In this document: positions 1 through 8,524 of the stretch, piece by piece | How positions within the stretch are numbered: the stretch's first letter is position 1 | Layout of the letters: each line of letters starts with the position of its first letter | NCBI RefSeq assembly: GCF_000708595.2 | Contig: NZ_JARP01000001.1 | Span: 62,001 to 126,000, forward strand | Direction of reading: 5' to 3' | From: Flavobacterium sp. KJJ | Lineage (GTDB): Bacteria; Bacteroidota; Bacteroidia; Flavobacteriales; Flavobacteriaceae | DNA: 64,000 nt | Translations under genes and position numbers: made by a program | Notes under the pieces: generated by a model | The model's input: the letters and a program-made list of their open reading frames with translations, nothing else | Told to the model about the DNA's origin: nothing | Database searches by the model: none

Positions 1-250
1 AAATTCAAAAAAGATTTTAAATGTGCAAAATTCCAATTGTAATGACAATGTAATTCAGGAAGTACCTATAATATTGACCTGCTTTTAAATGTATTTAATT
101 TTTTAAATGGTTAATACTAGGAATTCTAATCAACTAAATAATGCAATTGTAATGGTAATTAACTTTGTTAAATTGTTTTAAAATTATTGTTTGATTCTTT
201 CTTAATTCTGATACAAATCTAAGTCGATACTCAAATTTTGTTTATTTTTT

Positions 251-279
251 TCGATGAACAGTAGTTTGCTGTCGATGAA
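251..279. promoter_or_regulatory. Direct repeat TCGATGAA with 21-bp period (candidate LytTR-type site)
   Basis: TCGATGAA occurs at 251-258 and again at 272-279, exactly 21 bp apart. Its reverse complement TTCATCGA occurs twice with the same 21-bp period at 486-493 and 507-514. LytTR-type regulators are known to bind two short direct repeats spaced about two helical turns apart, and a LytTR gene lies at the far end of this cluster. The link to that protein is inference. Confidence 0.45.
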
Positions 280-484
280 TCTTCCATCTTTACGGCTGAC
301 TTGTAATTGATTGGAATTGAGAGGTAGACAAATTAGTATTAAAGGGAAATAATACTATTTTTTAATTTTCTTTTAAATATTCATATTGCTTGCCGTCTCT
401 ATCTGATACAAAAAATAAAAGATACTAATTACTTAATCTAATCAACATAAGAAACTTTTTATCGAAGAATTGAAAAATATATTC

Positions 485-520
485 ATTCATCGACACTTAA
501 TTCCCATTCATCGACACTTA
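485..520. promoter_or_regulatory. Direct repeat ATTCATCGACACTTA with 21-bp period
   Basis: The 15-mer ATTCATCGACACTTA is present at 485-499 and 506-520 with no mismatch, a period of 21 bp. It lies about 92 bp before the ATG of the response regulator at 612. The inner octamer is the inverted version of the pair at 251-279. The spacing fits a dimer bound on one face of the helix, as for LytTR regulators; no binding is shown by the sequence itself. Confidence 0.5.
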
Positions 521-611
521 CAGAAGAGTTAACGAATAAAGTCATGTTTTCACGTACAGTAAGGTATATTTATTATAATATTGGTATACATCAATTTTTA
601 AAAATAAGAAA

Positions 612-1025
612 ATGGCAAAATCTTTAAATATTCTATTAATAGAAGATGATGTAATAGAAGTAATGAAATTTTACAGAGTACTAAAAAAATTAGAATTCAA
701 TCATCAAATTATCGAAGCAACTAATGGTGAAGAAGCACTTGATATATTGAATAAGAAAGAGATAGTGCCAGACATTATCATTTTAGACCTTAATATGCCA
801 AAATTAAATGGGATTGAATTTTTGAATATTTTAAAAACAGATGATGTATTAAAATTCATACCCGCAATTATATTAACTACTTCCAATAACCATAAAGATG
901 TAATGGAGTGTTATAAAATTGGTATTGCAGGATATATTTTAAAACCTTTGAAATATGAGGAATATGTAGACAGGATAGCAAAACTACTGACCTACTGGAG
1001 TATAAATGAAATAATTTCGCAGTAA
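612..1025 (+). CDS. Single-domain response regulator (Rcp1-like receiver)
   Basis: This 137-residue protein is a receiver domain with no output domain. The acidic pocket is E11-D12-D13, the phospho-acceptor is D59 in ILDLNMP, the switch Thr/Ser is in LTTS near residue 90, and the conserved lysine is K111 in LKPL. Stand-alone receivers of this kind (Rcp1/CheY-like) usually relay phosphate between a histidine kinase and a phosphotransfer protein. The next two genes on the same strand are exactly such a kinase and an Hpt protein, so it is probably the middle step of a phosphorelay. Confidence 0.85.
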   Translation: MAKSLNILLIEDDVIEVMKFYRVLKKLEFNHQIIEATNGEEALDILNKKEIVPDIIILDLNMPKLNGIEFLNILKTDDVLKFIPAIILTTSNNHKDVMECYKIGIAGYILKPLKYEEYVDRIAKLLTYWSINEIISQ

Positions 1026-1067
1026 TACATTATAGGAACTTGTTTTTTTATAGCAATCTATGGAAAT

Positions 1068-1787
1068 ATGAATAAGAGTAAACACAGGGAAGAATTGCTA
1101 ATAAGTCTGGAAAATCAAAACAGAGAGCTTAATGAATACGCTCATGTTGTTTCACATGATCTAAAAGCGCCACTAAGGAATATAGATACGTTGATTAATT
1201 GGGTTCTTGAGGAGAATAAAGACGCAATGAGTGAAAGTTGTTTGAATTTGCTGCATCAGGTATTGTTTAATGTCGAAAAAATGGATTTGCTAATCAATGG
1301 AATTTTAGCTTATTCTACAATAGACAAATTAGAATCTGAAGAAAGATTAATTGATTTTAATCAGATAATTGATGAAATTACGAGAGAAATTCATATTCCC
1401 AAAAATATTAAAATTTCAATAATCAATGATTTACCTAAAATAAACGGAAATACATGGCGATTCAAACAATTAATGCAAAATTTAATTGAAAACAGCATTC
1501 ATTATAATGATAAAAACCACGGTCAAATTGACATTGGCTGTAAAGAAAACAAGAATGATTTTGAATTTTATATTAAAGATAATGGTATCGGAATTGCTGA
1601 AAAATATCACGGCAAAATTTTTAAAATATTTACAAAATTAGAAAACAGCAATCAAAATTCAGGAGCGGGTCTTTCGATAGTCAAAAAAATTGTAGAATAC
1701 TACAAAGGTTCCATCTGGCTTGAAAGTAAGGAAAATATCGGAACAACATTTTATTTTACTTTACCTAAAGATCATGGAAAAGCCTAA
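1068..1787 (+). CDS. Soluble histidine kinase without sensor domain
   Basis: A 239-residue kinase that is almost only catalytic core: a short N-terminal helix, then a HisKA dimerization helix with phospho-accepting H30 in VVSHDLKAPLRN, then a HATPase domain with the N-box (QNLIENSIHYN), G1 (DNGIGI) and G2 (GAGLSIV). No transmembrane segment and no PAS or GAF domain are present, so the input must come from a partner protein. An ATG at 1060 is out of frame and meets a stop after three codons, so 1068 is the start. The gene overlaps the following Hpt gene by 14 bp. Confidence 0.85.
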   Translation: MNKSKHREELLISLENQNRELNEYAHVVSHDLKAPLRNIDTLINWVLEENKDAMSESCLNLLHQVLFNVEKMDLLINGILAYSTIDKLESEERLIDFNQIIDEITREIHIPKNIKISIINDLPKINGNTWRFKQLMQNLIENSIHYNDKNHGQIDIGCKENKNDFEFYIKDNGIGIAEKYHGKIFKIFTKLENSNQNSGAGLSIVKKIVEYYKGSIWLESKENIGTTFYFTLPKDHGKA

Positions 1788-2091
1788 TTTAACTTATATA
1801 GATCAAATTTGTGGAGATGACAGTGAATGTAAGCAAAAAATGATTACTATTATTAAAAAGGAACTTCCGCTCGAAATATTGGCATATAATAAAAGTATGG
1901 AAGCTCATAACTACAAAAATGCGGCAGAACATGTTCATAAATTAAAACATAAAATAATAATTTTTGGTCTTGAAAAAGAATATCATATCGCGCATGAATA
2001 TGAAAATGAGTTATTAAATGGCATAATTAAGTCTGCAAATGAGTTTGAAAATATTTTACAATTAATTCAACATTTTGTAAACGGCTTATAG
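1774..2091 (+). CDS. Small Hpt-like phosphotransfer protein
   Basis: About 105 residues, mostly helical, with HVHKLKHK near residues 53-60. H55 followed by K-L-K matches the HxLK phosphohistidine motif of Hpt domains. I chose the ATG at 1774, inside the kinase 3' end, because translation upstream of it in this frame is just the shadow of the kinase gene. The position after a receiver and a kinase suggests it passes phosphate to a response regulator such as the LytTR protein at 2208-2915. Hpt assignment rests on motif, size and context. Confidence 0.6.
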   Translation: MEKPNLTYIDQICGDDSECKQKMITIIKKELPLEILAYNKSMEAHNYKNAAEHVHKLKHKIIIFGLEKEYHIAHEYENELLNGIIKSANEFENILQLIQHFVNGL

Positions 2092-2207
2092 TGATCCTTA
2101 TTTGCTGATTGTTTAATCTTTAGTTATAGATGGTCATTTTTTAGAATTGAGATGTAAAGTATTAGAAAAAAATAAGTTGGAAGAAATCTAATTCTTTTTA
2201 TTAAAGT

Positions 2208-2915
2208 CTACAATAAATTTAAACGCTTCATTAAATCAGGGCGATTTGCGCGACTTACCGGAACAACATCTTTACCAATTAAGACACTATTGTCCTCAAT
2301 ATCTATAATTTTTTTGGTATTGATGATAAACGAACGGTGCACTTTCAAAAATAAACTTTCAGGTAATTTGTCTTCAATTTTTTTAAGGGTAGAGTGTACT
2401 ACATAGTTTTTATTTTCTGTCTTAATATGAATATAGTCTCCTTTGGCTTCTACTATGTTTACTGAAGCAAATTCGATTTTGATTAAACGACGATCAATAT
2501 TAATATAAAATTCGTGTGCATTATCTTCACCTGCGCTTTTGTTAATAACCGTTGTTCTAGATAAGGGCATCGCCATCACTTTTTGAATTGCTTTCTCAAA
2601 ACGATCCTTAGTAATAGGTTTTACTAAATAATCGACAATACATTCATATTCAAAAGCTTCAATAGCAAAATCTTTATCAGAAGTTATAAGTATAATTTTG
2701 GGAGGATTTTTAAGAGTTTTAATAAAATCAACACCTGTAAAATCAGGCATGTGGATGTCAAGAAAAATTAAATCGACCTCATTTTGATTCAAGTACTTGA
2801 TGGCATTCATAGCATTTGAGAACTTTTTTAATAAGTTTAATTGCGGAATATCCTCGATTATTTTTTCTATGATGGCTCTTGCCATTTCTTCGTCATCAAT
2901 AATAATGCAATTCAT
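2208..2915 (-). CDS. LytTR-family response regulator
   Basis: A 235-residue transcription factor. The N-terminal receiver has D7-D8, phospho-acceptor D53 in IFLDIHMP and K99 in LVKPI. The C-terminal LytTR DNA-binding domain, about residues 130-235, has the typical KGDYIHI, LKVHRSFIIN and VPVSRANR stretches. It faces the phosphorelay genes tail to tail across 116 bp. No LytS-type sensor is adjacent, so it may take its phosphate from the kinase/Hpt pair. The phased repeats at 251-279 and 485-520 are candidate binding sites. Confidence 0.88.
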   Translation of the reverse strand: MNCIIIDDEEMARAIIEKIIEDIPQLNLLKKFSNAMNAIKYLNQNEVDLIFLDIHMPDFTGVDFIKTLKNPPKIILITSDKDFAIEAFEYECIVDYLVKPITKDRFEKAIQKVMAMPLSRTTVINKSAGEDNAHEFYINIDRRLIKIEFASVNIVEAKGDYIHIKTENKNYVVHSTLKKIEDKLPESLFLKVHRSFIINTKKIIDIEDNSVLIGKDVVPVSRANRPDLMKRLNLL

Positions 2916-3273
2916 AGTTTAAGCCTATATTATAATTCTAGTAAAGTTATTGCAGTGTTCTGAACATATTTAAATCCATATTGTAAAGTTGTACTGCACT
3001 GTTTTTTTTAATACTCTTCCTACTTCCTGAACAAGATAATAATTTTTTTCAAGAAAATTATTAGCAATACAGGTAAAAGAGAAATTAATCAATTATTAGT
3101 TTCTGTTGAATAACAACCCAATTGTTTTTTTAAGAATTTTACAACTGTAAATTTGGAAATTATTGATATACAGTTTAGAGCCTAAGATTGGCAGGCCTTG
3201 ATTTTGGTAAATTTTGGTTTTCAAAAATACCATGTGCTGCGATTTTTTTGCCACAAAATTAAAATGGCGATAA

Positions 3274-3306
3274 TTTATGATAGTAATCAAAGTTTACTAT
3301 CATAAA
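3274..3306. promoter_or_regulatory. Perfect 13-bp inverted repeat
   Basis: TTTATGATAGTAA at 3274-3286 is perfectly complementary to TTACTATCATAAA at 3294-3306 with a 7-base spacer. No T-run follows on the plus strand, so it is more like an operator or cruciform than a terminator. The bound factor is unknown. Confidence 0.4.
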
Positions 3307-3477
3307 ATTTTGCTGTAAAAGTAAGCCAATTTCATAATTAATAGGAATTGCTTTTGAGGATTTATATGTTTAGGGACATTATAACAACTCTTCCTAAATC
3401 ATAATTAACAGATTATAATATTTGATTTTTTCTTTAATTCAGGTAATTGAATCATAAAAAATAAATCAAATTTCATT

Positions 3478-3495
3478 ACTTGTCACAAGACAAGT
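3478..3495. promoter_or_regulatory. 18-bp palindromic operator candidate ACTTGTC-N4-GACAAGT
   Basis: ACTTGTC and GACAAGT form a perfect 7-bp dyad around ACAA, 53 bp upstream of the chosen start of the first hydrolase (3548). Size and position fit a dimeric repressor such as TetR, MarR or HxlR, but no such gene lies beside it in the window. Confidence 0.45.
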
Positions 3496-3547
3496 GCCAC
3501 AGGTTTTATTCGATCTTTCTTTGCATAGTATTAAACAAATAAATATT

Positions 3548-4321
3548 ATGCAAAACGAAAAAAACAACACACAAGAGAAATTAAATTCTTCATCTTCTAA
3601 AAGTACAAACACTATTGTAATTGTACATGGAGCATGGTCATCTGCAAACGACTGGCATCACGTTGCCGGCTGTCTTAACTCAGCAGAAAACAATCTTATT
3701 GTAGTAAATCTTCCCGGACATGGCAGTGATGAAACACCTGTATCTAAAATTAGTTTACAGCTTTATGTATATGAGGTTTTAAAAGCAATTGGTAATACAA
3801 CTGATGTTACGCTTATCGGTCATAGTTTCGGCGGAATAGTTGTAAGTGAAGTAGCAGAGCTAGTAGCTCCGCAGATTAAAAAACTAATTTACATTGCCGC
3901 CTTTGTTCCTAAAAACGGAGACAGTTTGCTGTCAATTGCACAAACTGATTCGGAAAGTCTTGTAGGTAAAAATCTTATTGTAGATGAGCAGGCAGGAGTT
4001 GCGAGTATAGCTAAAGACGAAATTACAAATGTTTTTTTAGCAGATGCACCAAAACCAGTAGCAGAATATGTAACCAATAACCTGAGACCAGAACCTCTGG
4101 CTCCATTATCTACTCCGGTTACATTAACAGATGCAAATTTCGGTAACATTACCAAGGTATATATCCACAGTCAAAATGATAATACTATTGGGTATACACT
4201 TCAACAAAGAATGGTTGAAGATGCAGGCATCTTAAGAACTTACTCTCTTCCTTCAAGCCACACGCCATTTATAGTATTCCCTGAAATATTATCGGCAATT
4301 ATAACTCTGGAAGCTAACTAA
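3548..4321 (+). CDS. Alpha/beta hydrolase, MES/hydroxynitrile-lyase-like, cytoplasmic
   Basis: From the ATG at 3548 the protein has 257 residues. It shows the alpha/beta hydrolase fold: VHGAWSSANDW (oxyanion strand, about residues 26-36), nucleophile S93 in GHSFGG, an acid in HSQNDNTIG and a catalytic His in SSHTPF near the end. An in-frame start at 3494 would add 18 residues not shared with its paralogues. No signal peptide is visible, unlike the paralogues at 4364 and 5227. Plant methyl esterases and hydroxynitrile lyases share the HGAW motif; the substrate here is unknown. First gene of a three-paralogue tandem array. Confidence 0.75.
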   Translation: MQNEKNNTQEKLNSSSSKSTNTIVIVHGAWSSANDWHHVAGCLNSAENNLIVVNLPGHGSDETPVSKISLQLYVYEVLKAIGNTTDVTLIGHSFGGIVVSEVAELVAPQIKKLIYIAAFVPKNGDSLLSIAQTDSESLVGKNLIVDEQAGVASIAKDEITNVFLADAPKPVAEYVTNNLRPEPLAPLSTPVTLTDANFGNITKVYIHSQNDNTIGYTLQQRMVEDAGILRTYSLPSSHTPFIVFPEILSAIITLEAN

Positions 4322-4363
4322 AAACATAATTCAAAATATAAATAACACTTTAATATTAACATC

Positions 4364-5182
4364 ATGAAAAAATCAAAATTGATTCAACTTTTTGTTGTAG
4401 CCTTCATTTTTATCGTAACATCTTGTTCAAATGATGATACGCAACCAGAAACCCCTAAAAATTATGTACTTGTTCATGGAGCATGGCAAGCCCCATTTGT
4501 ATGGGAGAGAGTAAAAGCTAATTTAGAAAAACAAGGTAATAAAGTAATTGTTGTTGAGCTGCCAGGTCATGGTGATGATAAAACTTCTCCAGGCGCAATA
4601 ACATTAGATCTTTATAAAGAAAAGGTTATTGATGCGATCTCCACAATAGATGGAAAAGTTATTCTGGTAGGTCATAGTCTTGGCGGTATGATAATTTCTT
4701 CTGTTGCAGAAGCGATGCCTTCAAGAATTGAAAAACTAGTTTACGTTGCCGCCTATTTACCGGTTTCAGGCCAAACATTAAAAGAATTAGCAGACACAGA
4801 TCGTGATTCTCAGCTTGGTAGTGAAGGAGCCTTGATTTTTGACACTAATGATTATACTGTCGATGTAAAACCAGAACTGATCGTTAATCTATTTATTCAG
4901 GATGGTACTCCTGAAATTCAAAACCTTGTAGTTAAAAATTATAGAATAGAGCCTTTAATTCCATTTATTAATCCTGTAATGCTTACGGAACAAAATTTTG
5001 GATCAGTTAAAAAAGTATACATCAAAACTTTACAGGATCATGTTGTATCTCCTTATTTACAAAACAAAATGATTGCAACAGGGAAAGTAGAATCTGTGTA
5101 TGAAATAAATACAGGACATAGCCCATTTCTTTCAAAGCCTACCGAATTGTCTTCAATATTGACAAAAATAGGAGCCAACTAA
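4364..5182 (+). CDS. Alpha/beta hydrolase lipoprotein
   Basis: A 272-residue paralogue of its neighbours with a lipoprotein signal: hydrophobic residues 7-20 and lipobox VTSC, followed by SNDD. Acidic residues right after the acylated Cys resemble the export signal that sends flavobacterial lipoproteins to the cell surface. The core has VHGAWQAPFVW, nucleophile Ser in GHSLGG, an acid in LQDHVV and His in TGHSPF. The catalytic residues look complete. It lies 42 bp after the first hydrolase and 44 bp before the third, so the three are probably cotranscribed but delivered to different compartments. Confidence 0.75.
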   Translation: MKKSKLIQLFVVAFIFIVTSCSNDDTQPETPKNYVLVHGAWQAPFVWERVKANLEKQGNKVIVVELPGHGDDKTSPGAITLDLYKEKVIDAISTIDGKVILVGHSLGGMIISSVAEAMPSRIEKLVYVAAYLPVSGQTLKELADTDRDSQLGSEGALIFDTNDYTVDVKPELIVNLFIQDGTPEIQNLVVKNYRIEPLIPFINPVMLTEQNFGSVKKVYIKTLQDHVVSPYLQNKMIATGKVESVYEINTGHSPFLSKPTELSSILTKIGAN

Positions 5183-5226
5183 GTCTTAAACAAATAACAA
5201 TTTATAAATAACAAATAACAATTATC

Positions 5227-6024
5227 ATGAAAAATTCAATTTTATTAATAGCAATGCTATTGCTTACAACTATTACAGCTTCATCACAAACGAATAAAGC
5301 TAAAAACGAAAACACAATCGTAATAATCCATGGTGCGTGGTCGTCATCAAATGACTGGCAGCACGTTTCAGAGGATTTAATTGCCGGTGGTAATTCTGTT
5401 ATTGCTGTTAATCTTCCCGGACACGGAAGCGACAATACTCCAATTTCTACAATTAGCTTAAAACTGTATGTTGATGAAGTTAAGAAAGCCATTGGAAGCA
5501 AACAAAACATTGTGCTCGTTCGACATAGCTTCGGAGGGATGGTGGCAAGTCAGGTTGCAGAAGAGATTGCGCCTCAGATAAAAAAGATAATTTACGTTGC
5601 GGCTTACGTACCAAAAAACGGAGAAAGTCTGTTAACTATTGCTAAAACTGATGCAGAGAGCCATGTTGGTAAAAATCTTGTTGTAGATGAGAAAGCCGGC
5701 GTTGCGAGTATAAAAAAAGAAGGTATCGCTGATGTTTTCCTTGCCGATGCTCCTAAGCAGGTTGCAGACTATGTAAGCAATAATTTAAAGCCTGAGCCAT
5801 TAGCACCTTTAGCTACTCCGGTAACTTTGACTGAGAGCAGATTTGGGAAAATTAATAAAGTATTTGTTTACACTTTAAATGACCACACAATAGGTTATTC
5901 GCTTCAGCAAAAAATGACAAAAGATGCAGGGATAGAAAGATTATATGCTCTTCCGTCAAGTCATACGCCTTTCATCATGTTCCCAAATGTTTTGGCTCAG
6001 ATCATTACTGTAGAAACAAAATAG
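5227..6024 (+). CDS. Secreted alpha/beta hydrolase with altered nucleophile elbow
   Basis: A 265-residue paralogue, very close to the gene at 3548 in the mature part. Residues 1-20 form a signal peptide ending near TASSQ. The fold motifs IHGAWSSSNDW, LPGHGSDN, the acid in TLNDHTIG and the His in SSHTPF are present. The nucleophile elbow reads R99-H-S101-F-G-G instead of the G-x-S-x-G of its two sisters: codon CGA replaces GG(A/T). That Gly permits the tight turn holding the Ser, so activity may be changed or lost. It ends the tandem array. Confidence 0.72.
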   Translation: MKNSILLIAMLLLTTITASSQTNKAKNENTIVIIHGAWSSSNDWQHVSEDLIAGGNSVIAVNLPGHGSDNTPISTISLKLYVDEVKKAIGSKQNIVLVRHSFGGMVASQVAEEIAPQIKKIIYVAAYVPKNGESLLTIAKTDAESHVGKNLVVDEKAGVASIKKEGIADVFLADAPKQVADYVSNNLKPEPLAPLATPVTLTESRFGKINKVFVYTLNDHTIGYSLQQKMTKDAGIERLYALPSSHTPFIMFPNVLAQIITVETK

Positions 6025-6143
6025 ATCTAGTTTAAATTAAATAGCACATATAAGAATCATTGTTTAGTCAATAACAATCTTGAAAGAGTTTTCAGCGATA
6101 AATAGTGGTTCTTATCTCAATTATAAATAATATCTAAAAACAA

Positions 6144-7010
6144 ATGGAAACAAAAGAAAATATTTTAGCATTGGGTGAATTCACTCATAAAACAGCACCA
6201 ACAAAATCTATAAACGTAAATGGAGCCGATTTTACTTACCGCTCTTTTGGAAAGAAAGAAGGTATACCAGTTATCTTTTTACAACACTTCACAGGAAACA
6301 TGGATAATTGGGATCCTGAAGTTACAAATGCAATTGCAAGTAATTATCGGGTAATATTATTTAATAACAGAGGTGTCGGCAGTTCAAATGGGACTACTCC
6401 AGAAAATGTAACAGAGATGGCACAAGATGCTGTGGATTTTATCCGTGCTTTAGGTTACAATAAAGTTAATATTTTAGGTTTTTCTCTTGGCGGTTTTATC
6501 GGGCAGGAGATAGCAGCAAATTATCCGGAATTGGTGAATAAACTTATATTGGCAGGTACAGGATCAATAGGAGGAAAAGCGATTGCACAACTGGAGTCAC
6601 ATTTAGAAAAAGCTTTTGTTGATGGACCCGACAGAGTATTGATTAACCTTTTTTTCAGCAAAACACCAAGCAGTATCAAAGCGGGTGAATCTTTCTTGGA
6701 AAGATTATCTGAAAGAAAAGTAGACAGAGATTCACCAACTAGCCAAGATACAATTGCAAGTCAGGCTAAAGCGATCATAAACTACGGTTTAGCAACAGAT
6801 GAAAACAACACACAGCTTAAAGCTATTAAGCAGCCTGTACTTATTGTTAACGGAAATCAAGATACTATGGTCGATTCGATCAATTCTTATTTAATGCTTC
6901 AGAATATTCCGAATGCAAAATTAGTGCTTTGGAGTGATTCAGGTCATGGCGGAATTTTTCAGTATTTTAAAGATTTTTCTCAGGAGGTAAATTCATTCTT
7001 ATTGAATTAA
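6144..7010 (+). CDS. Alpha/beta hydrolase (non-haem haloperoxidase/lactonase-like)
   Basis: A 288-residue cytoplasmic enzyme of a different alpha/beta hydrolase branch from the preceding trio. It has LQHFTGNMDNWDP (oxyanion region), FNNRGVGSSNG, nucleophile Ser in GFSLGG, an acid in VNGNQDTMV and His in DSGHGG. Such proteins are often annotated as chloroperoxidase-like, RsbQ-like or 3-oxoadipate enol-lactonase-like. Substrate is unknown. It is 119 bp after the paralogue array on the same strand. Confidence 0.72.
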   Translation: METKENILALGEFTHKTAPTKSINVNGADFTYRSFGKKEGIPVIFLQHFTGNMDNWDPEVTNAIASNYRVILFNNRGVGSSNGTTPENVTEMAQDAVDFIRALGYNKVNILGFSLGGFIGQEIAANYPELVNKLILAGTGSIGGKAIAQLESHLEKAFVDGPDRVLINLFFSKTPSSIKAGESFLERLSERKVDRDSPTSQDTIASQAKAIINYGLATDENNTQLKAIKQPVLIVNGNQDTMVDSINSYLMLQNIPNAKLVLWSDSGHGGIFQYFKDFSQEVNSFLLN

Positions 7011-7130
7011 AATCAAATTTGAAGTATATAATTTATAAAAGAAAACCGGTTGCTGGACTATTGTTTGAGATGATGGTAGAAGAAATAGCAGCAGTAATCG
7101 GTTATAAAAAAAACAATAAACGATTGGTTT

Positions 7131-7730
7131 ATGCAATTGCAAAAAGAACATAAATTTTGTTATTCAATAAATATACTATTCCTTCTCATTTTTACGCTTC
7201 TGACCTTAATACAAAGGCAAAAAAAGCTAATAGCGCAAAGGAGAAATTTAGAACTGGAAAGGCAAATTAGTGAAATGAATAGTGAACGGGAACTACTTCA
7301 TAAAGAAATTGAATTAAGAAACAGGAAACTTTCTGCCAGAGCATTATATCTTTCGGGTAGAAATCAGCTTATCAATAATTTGATTATGTCTATAGAAAAT
7401 ATATCAAAACTTTCGAAAGTCTCCACTTTGGATATACATATTAAACATTTAAAAGATTATTTAAAAAGCGATAATGAATGGGAAATATTTGTTTTTCATT
7501 TTGAAGAAGTAAATCCCGGTTTTCTGGCAAGACTTCGAAAATTACATCCTTCATTAACCTCAAATGATATGCGGTATATTGCTTATATATACATGAATTT
7601 AACGACTAAAGAGATTTCAAATTTGTTGAGTATAACAATATATGCAAGTAAAAAAAGAAAAGAGAGAATTATTTCCAAGATAAAACTTCCTAATGATATA
7701 ACTTTATACTCTTATCTCTCAAATATTTAG
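7131..7730 (+). CDS. LuxR-type HTH protein, probably the truncated end of a TPR sensor-regulator
   Basis: 199 residues: one membrane segment (about 12-28), a charged coiled coil (about 30-75) and a C-terminal LuxR-like helix-turn-helix (LTSNDMRYIAYIYMN, then TTKEISNLLSI). This is the C-terminal half of a common Bacteroidota family in which TPR repeats precede the membrane segment. Here the TPR half is missing. In another frame just upstream (about 7070-7152) codons read NNKRLVYAIAKRT then a stop, which resembles the stretch before the membrane helix. I suspect a decayed or shortened gene, but it could be translated as listed. Confidence 0.55.
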   Translation: MQLQKEHKFCYSINILFLLIFTLLTLIQRQKKLIAQRRNLELERQISEMNSERELLHKEIELRNRKLSARALYLSGRNQLINNLIMSIENISKLSKVSTLDIHIKHLKDYLKSDNEWEIFVFHFEEVNPGFLARLRKLHPSLTSNDMRYIAYIYMNLTTKEISNLLSITIYASKKRKERIISKIKLPNDITLYSYLSNI

Positions 7731-7880
7731 AAAAAATGTCGCTCATTTGTCCTTTAATAGTGTCTTTTTTTTCAGGTGATTTGAGATTGTGTTTTAAACT
7801 AATTATTAGGTAATTGATTATTTTTGACCTGCAAGGGTCTTGTAAGGAAGCTGTTGCGTATAATATTAACAAAGAAACCA

Positions 7881-8462
7881 ATGGACAAACAAGGGCTAAA
7901 AAATTACATCATAAAAAATTTACCATTTCCAGACCGTACTTTAGATGAAGTGGTAGAATTCTTTGAAGAGATTACTATTGAAAAAAATGAATTTTTTCTT
8001 AGAGAAGGAAAAATAAACGAGCATTATTTCTTTTTGCAGAGCGGTTTTATGAGAGCGTTTACACATGATATTGATGGAAATGAAATCACTACAAATTTCT
8101 ATCAGAAGGATAGTGTGGTATTTGAAGTGTCATCATTTTATTTAAAAACCAAATCATCAGAAAATATACAAGCGGTTACAGATTGCCGAGGGTTTGCTAT
8201 CAGTTATGATCAATTAAACGCATTGCTGCATACAGTTCCAGAGTTTAGGGCTTATGGGGTAAAAATGCTGGCTAAAGAATATATGATGTTTAAAAAACGT
8301 GCTTTGGAATTAATTAATCTTAGTGGTGAAGCCCGATACGAGAATCTTATTACGACCAATAAAGAAGTATTTCAATTTGCTCAGCTTAAACAAATAGCTT
8401 CTTATCTAAATGTTACCGATACTTCATTAAGCAGAATTAGACGGGAATTTTTAAAAAAATAA
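7881..8462 (+). CDS. Crp/Fnr-family transcriptional regulator
   Basis: From the ATG at 7881 the protein has 193 residues, the usual length for Bacteroidota Crp-like regulators; an in-frame start at 7824 adds 19 unconserved residues. Residues about 30-120 form a cyclic-nucleotide-binding-type barrel (FLREGKINEHYFFLQSG, FYQKDSVVFEV). The C-terminus carries the HTH (FAQLKQIASYLNVTDTSLSRIRR). No Fnr cysteines are seen. It may regulate neighbouring hydrolase genes or the next gene, whose upstream frame touches its stop codon. Confidence 0.8.
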   Translation: MDKQGLKNYIIKNLPFPDRTLDEVVEFFEEITIEKNEFFLREGKINEHYFFLQSGFMRAFTHDIDGNEITTNFYQKDSVVFEVSSFYLKTKSSENIQAVTDCRGFAISYDQLNALLHTVPEFRAYGVKMLAKEYMMFKKRALELINLSGEARYENLITTNKEVFQFAQLKQIASYLNVTDTSLSRIRREFLKK

Positions 8463-8524
8463 TGCCGATCAAATTGCATTTCCGGTTATCTATTCTAATA
8501 AGTTTATTAACTAAAAATAATTAC

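Larger units (their letters stand above)
1..611. other. Long intergenic leader with two phased repeat pairs
   Basis: I see no convincing gene in this AT-rich stretch; any upstream gene lies outside the window. What stands out is two pairs of short direct repeats, each with a 21-bp period, at 251-279 and 485-520 (listed separately). The second pair is about 90-130 bp before the response-regulator start. Confidence 0.6.
2916..3547. other. Intergenic region with several dyads
   Basis: No gene is convincing here. The stretch between the LytTR gene and the first hydrolase holds an 11-bp dyad TGTTC-T-GAACA at 2956-2966, two GTAAAGTT copies at 2941 and 2983 (42 bp, twice 21, apart), a perfect 13-bp inverted repeat at 3274-3306 and an 18-bp palindrome at 3478-3495. 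These look like regulatory sites for the two flanking divergent genes. Confidence 0.5.

Noticed and set aside
3096..3290. A 64-residue minus-strand open frame between the LytTR gene and the hydrolases
   Set aside because: No recognisable motif, no family resemblance and it overlaps regulatory dyads; most likely chance in AT-rich DNA.
5202..5510. Minus-strand open frame of 102 codons opposite the third hydrolase
   Set aside because: Antisense shadow of a clear coding gene.
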